Origin: CAZVBV01 sp964509975
GTDB taxonomy: Bacteria; Patescibacteriota; Gracilibacteria; UBA4473
Direction: 5' to 3'
Assembly (NCBI GenBank): GCA_964509975.1
Contig: CAZDZO010000010.1
Span: 1-36,423, forward strand
DNA: 36,423 nt
Shown: piece by piece, positions 1-8,043 of the stretch
Layout: every line of letters begins with the position of its first letter
How positions within the stretch are numbered: position 1 is the first letter of the stretch
Notes under the pieces: model-generated
What the model was told of the DNA's origin: nothing
Seen by the model: the letters and a program-made list of their open reading frames with translations, nothing else
Database searches by the model: none
Translations under genes and position numbers: made by a program

Positions 1-3000
1 TGTTCGCACTGACATCAACGAAGAAGTCAGTGGCATCTATTTTGAAGTCATCTGCCAAAGTGAGACCACCAGTCGCAGTGAAGTCGGTCCCTGCGGCTCC
101 AATATTTAATATAGCATTATTTGTCATATCCAAATCCCCACTGCCCAAGGACATTTCCCCCTGAACATCAAGGACTCCCGTAATCGTTACATCATCCAAA
201 GTCATGCTATCTCCGAGCCAGACGTCTCCGTCGACTTCTAAGTTTCCTTTGACATACAAATCATCGGCTCCGATAGAATGTGTGGCGAGAGTATCATCTC
301 CGATTGTCAGACCGGCCTTTGGAGAGGTGTCTCCGATACCGACAAATCCAGAAGAATCAATGATCATTCTAGTTGACGCGTTTGTATAAAACTTCATTTC
401 ATTATCGACATGGTCATAAATAATTCTTCCAACATTTGCATCTTCAGGATCTCCAAAATCAAAACCAGTTTGCTTATTATTAGGGACCAAGAATTGTAAA
501 AATCCATGGTCATTATTTTCTAATGTTGCAATAGATAAAGAACCCGATGAACCAATAGAATTTCCTTTCATTACATGGAACAATGCCTCAGGACTATCCG
601 TTCCAATTCCCACCTTGCCATCTGATTGAACAATAAATGTGTTCACAGAATCTCCAGTGTCAATTTTTAATAACGCTGAATCAGCGTAAGCTGTCGCGGC
701 TGTGGCGCCGGCAACATGATTGGAATCCAGTGTAAGGTGTGTGGCATCCGCAATGGCGGATACCGTAAATGTTTCACTACCAACTTTAATTGCATCTCCG
801 ACAGATAAGGCCGTTGTAAAGGCCGTGCCTGTTCCCACGACAGCCGCTGAGGCGGCCGTAACGGTGACAGTTCCGGTTAAAGCAGTGGAGAGATTTCCTT
901 GTGTGTGAAGTCGAGCCGTTGGATCAAGTGCTCCAATGCTGGTGTTTCCCGCAGAATCAATAATCAATCTTGGTTGATTCCCCGCGGTTCTATCCTGAAT
1001 AGAGAATCGATCAGGATCATTATCCGCTTGAATCCACCATTCTCGAGCAGAATTTTTCAAACTAAATTGTGCGGATCCATTTCCACTTTGTTCAAGCATG
1101 AAGTCAGGAGAACTGGTTCCCAAAACATGAAGTTTTGCATTTGGACTTGAGGTTCCGATACCTGTGTTTCCGGTCACATTCAATGAACCGGTATTTAATT
1201 GCCCCGCAATTCCAGCGCCTCCTGCAACTGTAAAGGCTCCAGTCGTTGTGCTGGTAGAAGCGGTCTGTGTCAAAACTTTTACTTTTCCCGAGGTAAGGTT
1301 GGCACCAGTTGCTTTCAAAGCAAGATCACCGCCGGAATTAGTTGCTCCTTGAAGGGTTGTAATCGTTGCGGTTCCAACAACCTGAAGGGGAGTACTTGGA
1401 GTGACTGTTCCAATACCTACTTTTCCAGAACTCTTCACTGTCAAAAGATCTCCTGCCGTTCCACCATTACTCGTAATTTGCAGGTAATCGCCTGTTTGAG
1501 AGGCGGCTCCTATAATTTGCATTCCCGTTCGCGTGGCCGTGTCATTAATGATTTCAAAGACAGACGTTGGTACAGCAGTATCAGTATAAGCATTATTGGT
1601 AATAGTGGTGTATTCAGCATTTAATTGTAATCGATTCATTGGTGCATCAGCCCCATAGGTTCCTCCCATGAAACTCATATTGGTATTTGTATTGTTCTTG
1701 GTTTGAAAATAGGTGGTCGCTAGGTTGTCAGCCCAAGCATTGGTATTGGATACAATACGCAATTGCCCACCACTGGTATCACCTCGTAGAATGAGTCCAT
1801 TCCCTGCAGAAGGATTATAAATTGTTGGAGTTGCTCCAGTACTCGAAATATTGAGTTTTCCGGTGGTATTTGTGGTGCCGATACCGACCGTATTCGCACT
1901 TACATCTACAAACAGATCCGTAGAATCCACTACTAAATCATCGGCCAAGTTCAGTCCACCTGTAGCGGTGAAGTCTGTTCCTGCCGCTCCAATATTTGTA
2001 ATAATGTTGTTTTCTAAATTGAGGTCTCCACTCGAGAGTGCCATTTCTCCTTGGATATCTAACGTTCCCGTTACGGTCACATCATCCAAAGTCATGCTGT
2101 CTCCGAGCCAGACGTCACCGTCGACTTCCAAGTTTCCTTTGACATACAAATCATCAGCACCAGTTGAGTGTGTGGCAAGAGTGTCATCACCGATAGTGAG
2201 ACCAGCTTTTGGCGTTGTGTCTCCGATACCGACTTTTCCACCATTGAAGTACGAATCACCAAGGGAATCTATTTTTGCACCAATTACTCCTCCTGCTAAT
2301 TTATGAAGTTCTAACCATTCATTACCAGAAGAAGTTCCAACAATCCTATTGTTTCCTCTTTTTAATTCACTTTGAAATCGAACAGTCCCATATACATCTA
2401 GATCGAATTCTGGGCTATCGGTTCCTATTCCGACATTTCCATCAGCTTGAACAATAAATGTGTTCACGCTGTCTCCTGTGTCAAGTTTGAATATGACTGG
2501 ATCGGTAAATGCAGCAACTCCCGCAACACCGGTTGTGTGCACAGAGTCAAGGGTTAAGTGTGTCGCATCTGTGATGGCAGAGATGGTAAAAGTTTCTGTT
2601 CCGATCTTTATGGCATTGCCTACGGCAAGTTCTTCATCGAACTTTGTGCCGGCTCCCGTGACGGCTGTGTCACTTGCCGTGACAGAAACCGTTCCGGTTA
2701 GGGCGGTATTTAGCGTTCCTTTTGTATGAAAGGTAGCGGTTGGCAGGCTTGTTCCAATACCAAATTTTCCATCAATAAAACGCGCCCATTCAGTACCATC
2801 GGTTCGTTTGGCAAATCGAATCGAATTGGTTCCAGAGTTTCCATAATAATTTCCATTTGTAGCAATGTTTCCAAGTGTATAAAGATTTTGTCCAACAACA
2901 AAGGAGTCATCGGTCTTCAGAGAATTTGCTGATTCTCGGTAAAGAGTCGTATCGCCACCAAAATTAATGCCTCCTACAGCAGTTGTTCCTGCGGGAAGAC

Positions 3001-6000
3001 TGAGTTTTGCAGTAGGAGTGGCAACCCCAAATCCGACGTTTCCATTTAAAATTGTTTTTCCCGTTCCAGAAGGAGTGATAGTTACATTTTGATTCGTTCC
3101 ACCAGCAGTAAAAGTAAGCGCGGTACTTCCGGTAATCGATCCCGTTGCGGTGCCGGTTCCTCCTTTTGTAAGAGGAAGAATGGTGATATTTGGTTCTTTG
3201 CTATCAATCTGTGTTTGAATAGCGGAGGTGACACCATTGAGATATTGAAATTCGGTATTACTTACCGATCCATTCGCCAACTTCGCGGCATCGACTCCGG
3301 TTGGAATGTCAGCAGGAACAATTCCCGCATCAATCCACTTCGTTCCATTCCATTTGAGGAAAGCACCAGAAACAGGTGTCGTGATGAGTGTGTCATTGAG
3401 ATCAGAAAGCGTATTACTAATTCCCGTGAGTCCAGATCCATCTCCAATGAAGGCTGTAGCGGTTACGGTTCCCACAACATCAAGAGGGGTTGCCGGATTT
3501 ATTTTTCCAATACCCACTTTTCCGGCACTTACATCCACAAATAATTTATTCGTTCCAATGGTGAGGTCGTCAGCGAGAGTGAGTCCACCCGTCGCAGTGA
3601 AGTCTGTTCCAGCGGCTCCAATATTGAGAATCGTATTCGTCGTCATATCAAGATCTCCACTTCCCATTGCCATCTCTCCTTGAACATCCAAGACTCCGGT
3701 AATCGTTACATCATCCAAGGTCATACTGTCTCCCAGCCAGACGTCGCCGTCGACTTCGAAGTTTCCTTTGACATAGAGATCATCCACACCAGTCGCATTG
3801 GCATTCGTCGCATCGTCTCCGATAGTGAGTCCCGCTGTCGGTGTTGCATCGCCGAGACCAACTTTACTTGCGGAGGTATCAATAAAAAGCGCGTCTGTGG
3901 CAACCACAAAGTCACCTGTTGTAGAAAGGGCTACATTTAAATCTTCCCCGGCACTTGGCGTTACCGTCAAGGCTCCAGAAGAGGTCAACGTGTTTCCGGC
4001 GAGATTTACCGTTCCGCCAAGAGTAGAGTTGCCGGTTACTTCGAGCGTAGATTCAAGTGTTGTAGCACCAGTAGCGTTAACGGTTCCGGCAACATCCAGT
4101 GTTTTGGAAGGTGTTTTGGTGCCAATTCCCAAATGACCGAGTTTATTCATAAAGAGTTTTGTCGTATCATTCTTTTGTAAATGAAGAAGGTCTCCCAAAT
4201 AGGCAAGTGGCGCATTTAATCCCAAATAAGTTCCATGGGCATTTCCTGCAGAAATTCCTCGAGCACCAAGCGTGAGTAGTGCTTTGTCTGTTTCAGCAGC
4301 GGGAGTTCCACTTGCGCCTCCACCGAGAATGGCAACTTCGTCCGACAATTCAAATCGTGAAGCAGCTCCACGCCATTCAAGTTTTTCTCCAGCGCCTTGG
4401 AAAGATGGAGACAATGTTCCGAAGGCAAGTGTTGAGGTTGAAGTAGAATCAGCAGGATTTTTATGAGCTCCCACGGTCAAGTTTCCGTACACAGTTTGAT
4501 CTCCGGTATCAAGCAACGGTTGTGGTTGAAAGGCCATGGACATCGACCCTCGAGAAACCGTTACCCCATCATAATAGACGGCTACATTGTTCACGGTAGC
4601 ATTGTCGGCTCCAGCCCCAGAGGCGCCGAAGAGCTGGAATTCCAATTTCGTTGCGGTTAAACTTACCGGAAATGTAAAACTGTAATTTTGGTAGGTTTCC
4701 GTGAGTTCAATGTTTTTTAAACGACGTGTTTCCATTGTGATGCCATCATCAAATCCCATAGAAGCAGTTGCAGTTCCTGTGGCAGCTCGTGCCCAAATAG
4801 AAGCGGTCACATTTTTTCCACGGAGTTGAGCAAAATTATCTAAGGCTTGTGTAATTCCTTTTGAAGCGGTCGCACTGTCATCGAGAACGCTCAAGGCTTT
4901 GAGTCCAAATTTTGATTTTCCCGTTTCTGAAATAATAGAAGGGGCTCCCGTGGTATAATCAACTTTCATCCAGCCTTCTGGGAAGGCAGATTCAAACGAG
5001 GCATTTTTAATAAAGTTTGTTGAGCCTTGATCAAACTTCACCACACTCGTAGTTCCAGAGTTGAAGGAGATCTCATTTGTTTCTGGATCCCAGTCAATGG
5101 ACGCACTTTTGTTTGGATCGTCTTTGTCAAAGAAAGTAATACCGGTTGGAGAGGAACTTGAGATGTCCATCGGAGCCGAGAATACAAATTTCCCATCAGA
5201 TCCGAGAAGGGGATCGAATTTAATAAATTCCCAGCCTTCTACAGATCCTCTCGTTTCAGAGTCATTTTTTCCTAATAAAATATATCCTTCAGAAATATCA
5301 GCGGAAGAAACATCTTCAGCAATGGCCAGTTGTCCATCAATGGTTACGATTGACACAGGTGCAGTGGTTCCAAATCCTACCTTGCTGGCAGAAGTATCGA
5401 CATAAATGTCATCGGTATTTACTTTGAAATCGCCTGTTGTTCCGAGCGCAACATTGAAATTATTTCCAGATGCCGGCGTTACTGTTAACGCCCCAGAAGA
5501 AGTGAGGGCATTTCCAGAAAGATTTAATGTTCCGGCAATATCATTCGCGGTTCCATTTACATCGAGATCACCCGCCAAAACAAGATCATCGGCCAAGTTC
5601 AGCCCACCTGTTGCGGTAAAGTCTGTATTAGCTGATCCAATATTTAAAACTCGACTGGTAGCCATATCAAGATCTCCAGTACTGAAAGAGACTTCTCCTT
5701 GTACGTCCAATGTTCCCATGACGGTCACATCATCGAGCACCATGTTGTCTCCCAGTTGAACATCTCCATCCACTTCTAAATTTCCCGCGACATAGAGATC
5801 GCCAGCACTCGTTGCATTTGTATTGGTTCCCGTTCCAATAGCAAGTCGAGTATCAACTTGTACAGTTGTCGCATCAATGCTTCCGATCGAGCTACCTGCA
5901 ATAGAAATCTCTAGTGTATCATCAGCACTCTCATAGATTCCAGAATCCCCATCACCAAAACTGAGAGATGGAGTCGTGGCATCATCTTGTAATGGCAAAA

Positions 6001-7210
6001 CGAAACTTCCCGTGGCGGTACTGAGCTCAATATTTCCGCTTCCAGTGATTCGTGCTTTTTCTGTGGCAAGAGCGCCACCTGTCATTGTCTTGAAGACGAG
6101 GGCTCCTGCTTCGGTGGTATCTGTGACATTGGTTGAGATTCCTTCAATGAGTCCAAGGATTTCGTTGTTTCCGTCAGCCGTTTCTACTTCAAATCCAATT
6201 CCTGTTCCCAGTCCCGTGGCAGGTGTTCCCGTTGTAGTTCTCGTTAGTCTGAGCCCTGAAACAGCAGAGGAAGTCAAAGCGCCCGTTTCTTCTACATGTA
6301 AAAGTCTGTCAGGAGAGGTGGTCCCGATACCTACAGAGCCATCGTTCTTGATGTACATATGCGTTTCACCTCCTTCATTTCCTACAAATGCTAGTGCGTG
6401 GTCACTGTAAGGTCCAATGTTCATTCTTTCGGAGGTTCCATAGAATCCCATATTTGAATTTCCATCTTCAAAATACACAATGGGGGTTGCTGCCGTGGTT
6501 GAAGTTCCTTTGAAATATCCCACATTTGTGGTGCCTTCAACTTGCAGTTTGTAGGTTGGAGCAATCGTTCCAATTCCTACTTTTCCAGAAGTTTTGTGAA
6601 TATTGAAGTTCCCCGTATTTAAATTTGCGGCTCCCCCCAGAGAGAGATAGTCATCCTGTGCGATTATATACGTTCCAGTGTCATTATCGGAAAGTGACAA
6701 AATAGCTTTGTCATCAGTACTTGAAAATGTCGCTATGGTGTTTGTGCCACCCGAATCAACCGTGAGTGCACCACCTGAAATATCAATGGCCGTTGTCGGA
6801 CTCACCGTTCCCACACCGAACTTTCCCTCTTTAATTACCATTCCTCGCCAACATTCTCCATTATCAATGGTTTCATCATCGTTATAATCAACATGGATAT
6901 ATCCTGCTGGACAAACCTCTTCTACAGGATCTGTCGTTTCCCCAACATCTAGCTGTGCCTGTGGATCGGCTACCCCGATTCCAATTTTGTCATCGGTAAG
7001 ATCGCCGGTCGTATCGTTGTCATTGTGGAATAAATTTCGGACAGTATCGACCAACGTATTAAACTCAGAATAGAGCAACCGGTTGCCGGCAGACTTGGTC
7101 GAAATTCCGCTGACATCGCTTATAGTCGCGAAACCAGAAGAAAGATACAGAAATCCCATCGCAAGGATGAGACCTTTCGTAAGCCAAAAAAAGGGTCTTT
7201 TGGGGGTCAT
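1..7210 (-). CDS. Giant secreted VGIG(T/D)-repeat surface/fibre protein, 3' end outside window
   Basis: One uninterrupted minus-strand frame runs from ATG 7208-7210 off the left edge, giving 2,403 visible codons and no stop. Residues 1-28 form a signal peptide (KRPFFWLTKG, then a hydrophobic core, likely cut after SGFA). A short segment with Cys100 and Cys120 follows. The rest is a Gly/Thr/Asp/Asn-rich array built on recurring (V/I)GIG(T/D)xxP units, with larger repeated modules, a jelly-roll-like insert near residues 732-882, and a tail-fibre-like stretch with DGSGLTGI and KWNGTKWID. Such arrays are known from large cell-surface and phage-fibre-like proteins, often ending in an S74 self-cleaving chaperone domain; that end is not visible here. 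Adhesin or surface-fibre function is inference. No good Shine-Dalgarno site precedes the start, and no convincing promoter was found. Confidence 0.88.
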   Translation of the reverse strand, partial: MTPKRPFFWLTKGLILAMGFLYLSSGFATISDVSGISTKSAGNRLLYSEFNTLVDTVRNLFHNDNDTTGDLTDDKIGIGVADPQAQLDVGETTDPVEEVCPAGYIHVDYNDDETIDNGECWRGMVIKEGKFGVGTVSPTTAIDISGGALTVDSGGTNTIATFSSTDDKAILSLSDNDTGTYIIAQDDYLSLGGAANLNTGNFNIHKTSGKVGIGTIAPTYKLQVEGTTNVGYFKGTSTTAATPIVYFEDGNSNMGFYGTSERMNIGPYSDHALAFVGNEGGETHMYIKNDGSVGIGTTSPDRLLHVEETGALTSSAVSGLRLTRTTTGTPATGLGTGIGFEVETADGNNEILGLIEGISTNVTDTTEAGALVFKTMTGGALATEKARITGSGNIELSTATGSFVLPLQDDATTPSLSFGDGDSGIYESADDTLEISIAGSSIGSIDATTVQVDTRLAIGTGTNTNATSAGDLYVAGNLEVDGDVQLGDNMVLDDVTVMGTLDVQGEVSFSTGDLDMATSRVLNIGSANTDFTATGGLNLADDLVLAGDLDVNGTANDIAGTLNLSGNALTSSGALTVTPASGNNFNVALGTTGDFKVNTDDIYVDTSASKVGFGTTAPVSIVTIDGQLAIAEDVSSADISEGYILLGKNDSETRGSVEGWEFIKFDPLLGSDGKFVFSAPMDISSSSPTGITFFDKDDPNKSASIDWDPETNEISFNSGTTSVVKFDQGSTNFIKNASFESAFPEGWMKVDYTTGAPSIISETGKSKFGLKALSVLDDSATASKGITQALDNFAQLRGKNVTASIWARAATGTATASMGFDDGITMETRRLKNIELTETYQNYSFTFPVSLTATKLEFQLFGASGAGADNATVNNVAVYYDGVTVSRGSMSMAFQPQPLLDTGDQTVYGNLTVGAHKNPADSTSTSTLAFGTLSPSFQGAGEKLEWRGAASRFELSDEVAILGGGASGTPAAETDKALLTLGARGISAGNAHGTYLGLNAPLAYLGDLLHLQKNDTTKLFMNKLGHLGIGTKTPSKTLDVAGTVNATGATTLESTLEVTGNSTLGGTVNLAGNTLTSSGALTVTPSAGEDLNVALSTTGDFVVATDALFIDTSASKVGLGDATPTAGLTIGDDATNANATGVDDLYVKGNFEVDGDVWLGDSMTLDDVTITGVLDVQGEMAMGSGDLDMTTNTILNIGAAGTDFTATGGLTLADDLTIGTNKLFVDVSAGKVGIGKINPATPLDVVGTVTATAFIGDGSGLTGISNTLSDLNDTLITTPVSGAFLKWNGTKWIDAGIVPADIPTGVDAAKLANGSVSNTEFQYLNGVTSAIQTQIDSKEPNITILPLTKGGTGTATGSITGSTALTFTAGGTNQNVTITPSGTGKTILNGNVGFGVATPTAKLSLPAGTTAVGGINFGGDTTLYRESANSLKTDDSFVVGQNLYTLGNIATNGNYYGNSGTNSIRFAKRTDGTEWARFIDGKFGIGTSLPTATFHTKGTLNTALTGTVSVTASDTAVTGAGTKFDEELAVGNAIKIGTETFTISAITDATHLTLDSVHTTGVAGVAAFTDPVIFKLDTGDSVNTFIVQADGNVGIGTDSPEFDLDVYGTVRFQSELKRGNNRIVGTSSGNEWLELHKLAGGVIGAKIDSLGDSYFNGGKVGIGDTTPKAGLTIGDDTLATHSTGADDLYVKGNLEVDGDVWLGDSMTLDDVTVTGTLDIQGEMALSSGDLNLENNIITNIGAAGTDFTATGGLNLADDLVVDSTDLFVDVSANTVGIGTTNTTGKLNISSTGATPTIYNPSAGNGLILRGDTSGGQLRIVSNTNAWADNLATTYFQTKNNTNTNMSFMGGTYGADAPMNRLQLNAEYTTITNNAYTDTAVPTSVFEIINDTATRTGMQIIGAASQTGDYLQITSNGGTAGDLLTVKSSGKVGIGTVTPSTPLQVVGTATITTLQGATNSGGDLALKATGANLTSGKVKVLTQTASTSTTTGAFTVAGGAGIAGQLNTGSLNVTGNTGIGTSSPNAKLHVLGTSSPDFMLEQSGNGSAQFSLKNSAREWWIQADNDPDRFSIQDRTAGNQPRLIIDSAGNTSIGALDPTARLHTQGNLSTALTGTVTVTAASAAVVGTGTAFTTALSVGDAIKVGSETFTVSAIADATHLTLDSNHVAGATAATAYADSALLKIDTGDSVNTFIVQSDGKVGIGTDSPEALFHVMKGNSIGSSGSLSIATLENNDHGFLQFLVPNNKQTGFDFGDPEDANVGRIIYDHVDNEMKFYTNASTRMIIDSSGFVGIGDTSPKAGLTIGDDTLATHSIGADDLYVKGNLEVDGDVWLGDSMTLDDVTITGVLDVQGEMSLGSGDLDMTNNAILNIGAAGTDFTATGGLTLADDFKIDATDFFVDVSAN
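2..347 (-). repeat. Long repeat module of giant protein, copy 4
   Basis: Encodes VGIGDTSPKAGLTIGDD, then DLYVKGNLEVDGDVWLGDS, then DFTATGGLTLADD. It is closely matched by the copy at 1880-2237, at protein level and over long nucleotide stretches (positions about 190-330 against 2080-2220). The module continues to the window edge. Confidence 0.85.
592..917 (-). repeat. Second repeat family of giant protein, copy 2
   Basis: Encodes TALTGTVTVTAASAAVVGTG, then ADATHLTLDS, GDSVNTFIVQ and VGIGTDSPE. The same order of motifs occurs at 2412-2738, so this is a duplicated block of about 108 residues. Confidence 0.82.
1880..2237 (-). repeat. Long repeat module of giant protein, copy 3
   Basis: Encodes VGIGDTTPKAGLTIGDD, DLYVKGNLEVDGDVWLGDS and NIGAAGTDFTATGG. 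It is nearly the same as copy 4 (2-347) and similar to copy 2 (3510-3870). Confidence 0.85.
2412..2738 (-). repeat. Second repeat family of giant protein, copy 1
   Basis: Encodes NTALTGTVSVTASDTAVTGA, TDATHLTLDS, GDSVNTFIVQ and VGIGTDSPE, matching 592-917. Together with the neighbouring long modules this suggests that a segment of roughly 1.8 kb was duplicated within the gene. Confidence 0.82.
2930..3460 (-). other. Tail-fibre-like segment within giant protein
   Basis: This segment holds AFIGDGSGLTGIS, FLKWNGTKWID, EFQYLNGVTSAIQTQIDSKE and LTKGGTGTATGS. These motifs recur in phage tail-fibre-like and large surface proteins, where they form shaft and trimerisation segments. The assignment rests on motif recognition only. 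Confidence 0.55.
3510..3870 (-). repeat. Long repeat module of giant protein, copy 2
   Basis: Encodes VGLGDATPTAGLTIGDD, DLYVKGNFEVDGDVWLGDS and NIGAAGTDFTATGGLTLADD. It belongs to the same family as 2-347 and 1880-2237 and keeps long near-identical nucleotide runs with them. Confidence 0.83.
3850..4020 (-). repeat. Third repeat family of giant protein, copy 2
   Basis: Encodes GNTLTSSGALTVTPSAGEDL, then LSTTGDFVVATDALFIDTSA and KVGLG. It matches 5365-5545. Confidence 0.75.
4565..5017 (-). other. Jelly-roll (carbohydrate-binding-like) insert in giant protein
   Basis: Residues about 732-882 break the repeat pattern. They begin NFIKNASFESAFPEGW and continue with KALSVLDDS, VTASIWARA and NYSFTFPVS, ending VNNVAVYYDG. 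The N-x-SFE-x-G-W opening, an S-x-x-A-R middle strand and a final Y-Y-D-G strand resemble CBM4/9-type beta-sandwich domains. A glycan-binding role is inference. Confidence 0.55.
5365..5545 (-). repeat. Third repeat family of giant protein, copy 1
   Basis: Encodes GNALTSSGALTVTPASGNNF, then LGTTGDFKVNTDDIYVDTSA and KVGFG. It is the earlier copy of the block at 3850-4020. Confidence 0.75.
5565..5850 (-). repeat. Long repeat module of giant protein, copy 1 (divergent)
   Basis: Encodes DLYVAGNLEVDGDVQLGDN, then LDDVTVMGTLDVQGEV and DFTATGGLNLADD. It is recognisably the same module as the three copies nearer the C-terminus but more diverged, so those copies probably arose later. Confidence 0.78.
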
Positions 7211-7308
7211 GAAACTGAGTTAAATGGGTTTTTTTTCTACTAGGAATTTTGCCTGAAAAAGCGTTGATCTCCAAAAAAAACCCCTTAAATGCTCCTATTT
7301 TGTGTTGC

Positions 7309-7339
7309 AAAAAAAGGCATTTGTTTTGAAGTGCTTTTT
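7309..7339 (-). terminator. Candidate rho-independent terminator after pyrE
   Basis: Read on the minus strand, AAAAAGCA pairs with TGCCTTTTT with one bulged C, and a run of T follows. It lies 27 nt past the pyrE stop. A 12-bp palindrome GGATACGTATCC (7347-7358) sits between the stop and this hairpin. Confidence 0.45.
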
Positions 7340-7365
7340 ACTTATAGGATACGTATCCGATGAAT

Positions 7366-7989
7366 TTAGTTTTTCCACCCTTCTGGATCGCTGTGAAACC
7401 GCTCCAGAGAAGCCTTCCCGGCGTCGTCTATTTTTCCAGAAGCAAAAAGGGTTTCTACGATCTCTTCAAAGTGTGTTAAAGGGTGCAAAATCACATTCGC
7501 ATTCTTGGCATTTTCATGACTTTGCGGTGTGTCCCAAGAAAAAATGGCAAGGACATGTTCCACTGTTGCTCCTAATTCTTCTCGGAGTGCATTAGTAGAC
7601 TGGATTGACGAACCGGCTGTTGAGATCGCATCTTCAATCACCAAAATATGTTGTCCGTGTTCGCATCGGCCTTCGACCATTTTTCCAGCGCCATGCCCCT
7701 TTGGTTTGCTTCGGACATAGAGGAGGGGAGTGTTGAGTGTTTGTGCGACGAAACTTGCCCAAGGAATGCCTGCTGTAGCGGTTCCTGAAATTACCTCTGT
7801 TGGCAACTGTTCCTCGTTAATGAGTTTTAAAAAATTCTCCACGATAATATCGCGCGCTTCAGGAATCGACATGAGTTCTCGGCAGTCACAATAAATCGGA
7901 GAAGAGATTCCGCTGGCCCATGTGAAAGGATTTTCGAAATTTATTTTGACTACGTTGTGATCGACGAGAATTTGAGCAATGTGTTTCAT
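7366..7989 (-). CDS. pyrE: Orotate phosphoribosyltransferase
   Basis: This 207-residue enzyme transfers ribose-5-phosphate from PRPP to orotate, giving OMP in pyrimidine synthesis. The N-terminal FTWASGISSPIYCDCR is the usual PyrE substrate-loop region, ISGTATAGIPWASFVA and YVRSKPKGHGAG follow, and VIEDAISTAGSS (about residues 116-127) is the PRPP-binding motif with its acidic pair. Length is typical. The ATG is fixed by a -10 box only 7 nt upstream (7997-8002), so the mRNA is probably leaderless. The gene stands alone between the giant surface protein and the VirD4-like ATPase; no other pyr gene is in the window. Confidence 0.95.
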   Translation of the reverse strand: MKHIAQILVDHNVVKINFENPFTWASGISSPIYCDCRELMSIPEARDIIVENFLKLINEEQLPTEVISGTATAGIPWASFVAQTLNTPLLYVRSKPKGHGAGKMVEGRCEHGQHILVIEDAISTAGSSIQSTNALREELGATVEHVLAIFSWDTPQSHENAKNANVILHPLTHFEEIVETLFASGKIDDAGKASLERFHSDPEGWKN

Positions 7990-7992
7990 TGC

Positions 7993-8039
7993 AAAAATAA
8001 TAAGGATCCGGATCCAAAAATCAAATAGGATCCGGATCC
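7993..8039 (-). terminator. Hairpin terminator of the VirD4-like gene
   Basis: GGATCCGGATCC occurs at 8004-8015 and 8028-8039. Each copy is its own reverse complement, so the RNA forms a 12-bp stem with a 12-nt loop followed by TTATTATTTTT. It starts 4 nt past the ATPase stop codon and ends just before the pyrE start. Confidence 0.75.
7997..8024 (-). promoter_or_regulatory. pyrE promoter (TTGATT-N16-TATTAT)
   Basis: The -35 box (8019-8024) lies in the loop of the upstream terminator hairpin and the -10 box (7997-8002) in its T-tract; the spacer contains one GGATCCGGATCC palindrome. The -10 ends 7 nt before the pyrE ATG. Confidence 0.55.
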
Positions 8040-8043
8040 CAGT

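Noticed and set aside
204..6887. Many short plus-strand ORFs opposite the giant gene
   Set aside because: They are antisense shadows. The minus frame is open without a stop over 7.2 kb and encodes coherent repeat modules.
1..7210. Regular repeats that might be a CRISPR array
   Set aside because: The repeats are long, in frame, diverged at silent positions and have no unique short spacers.
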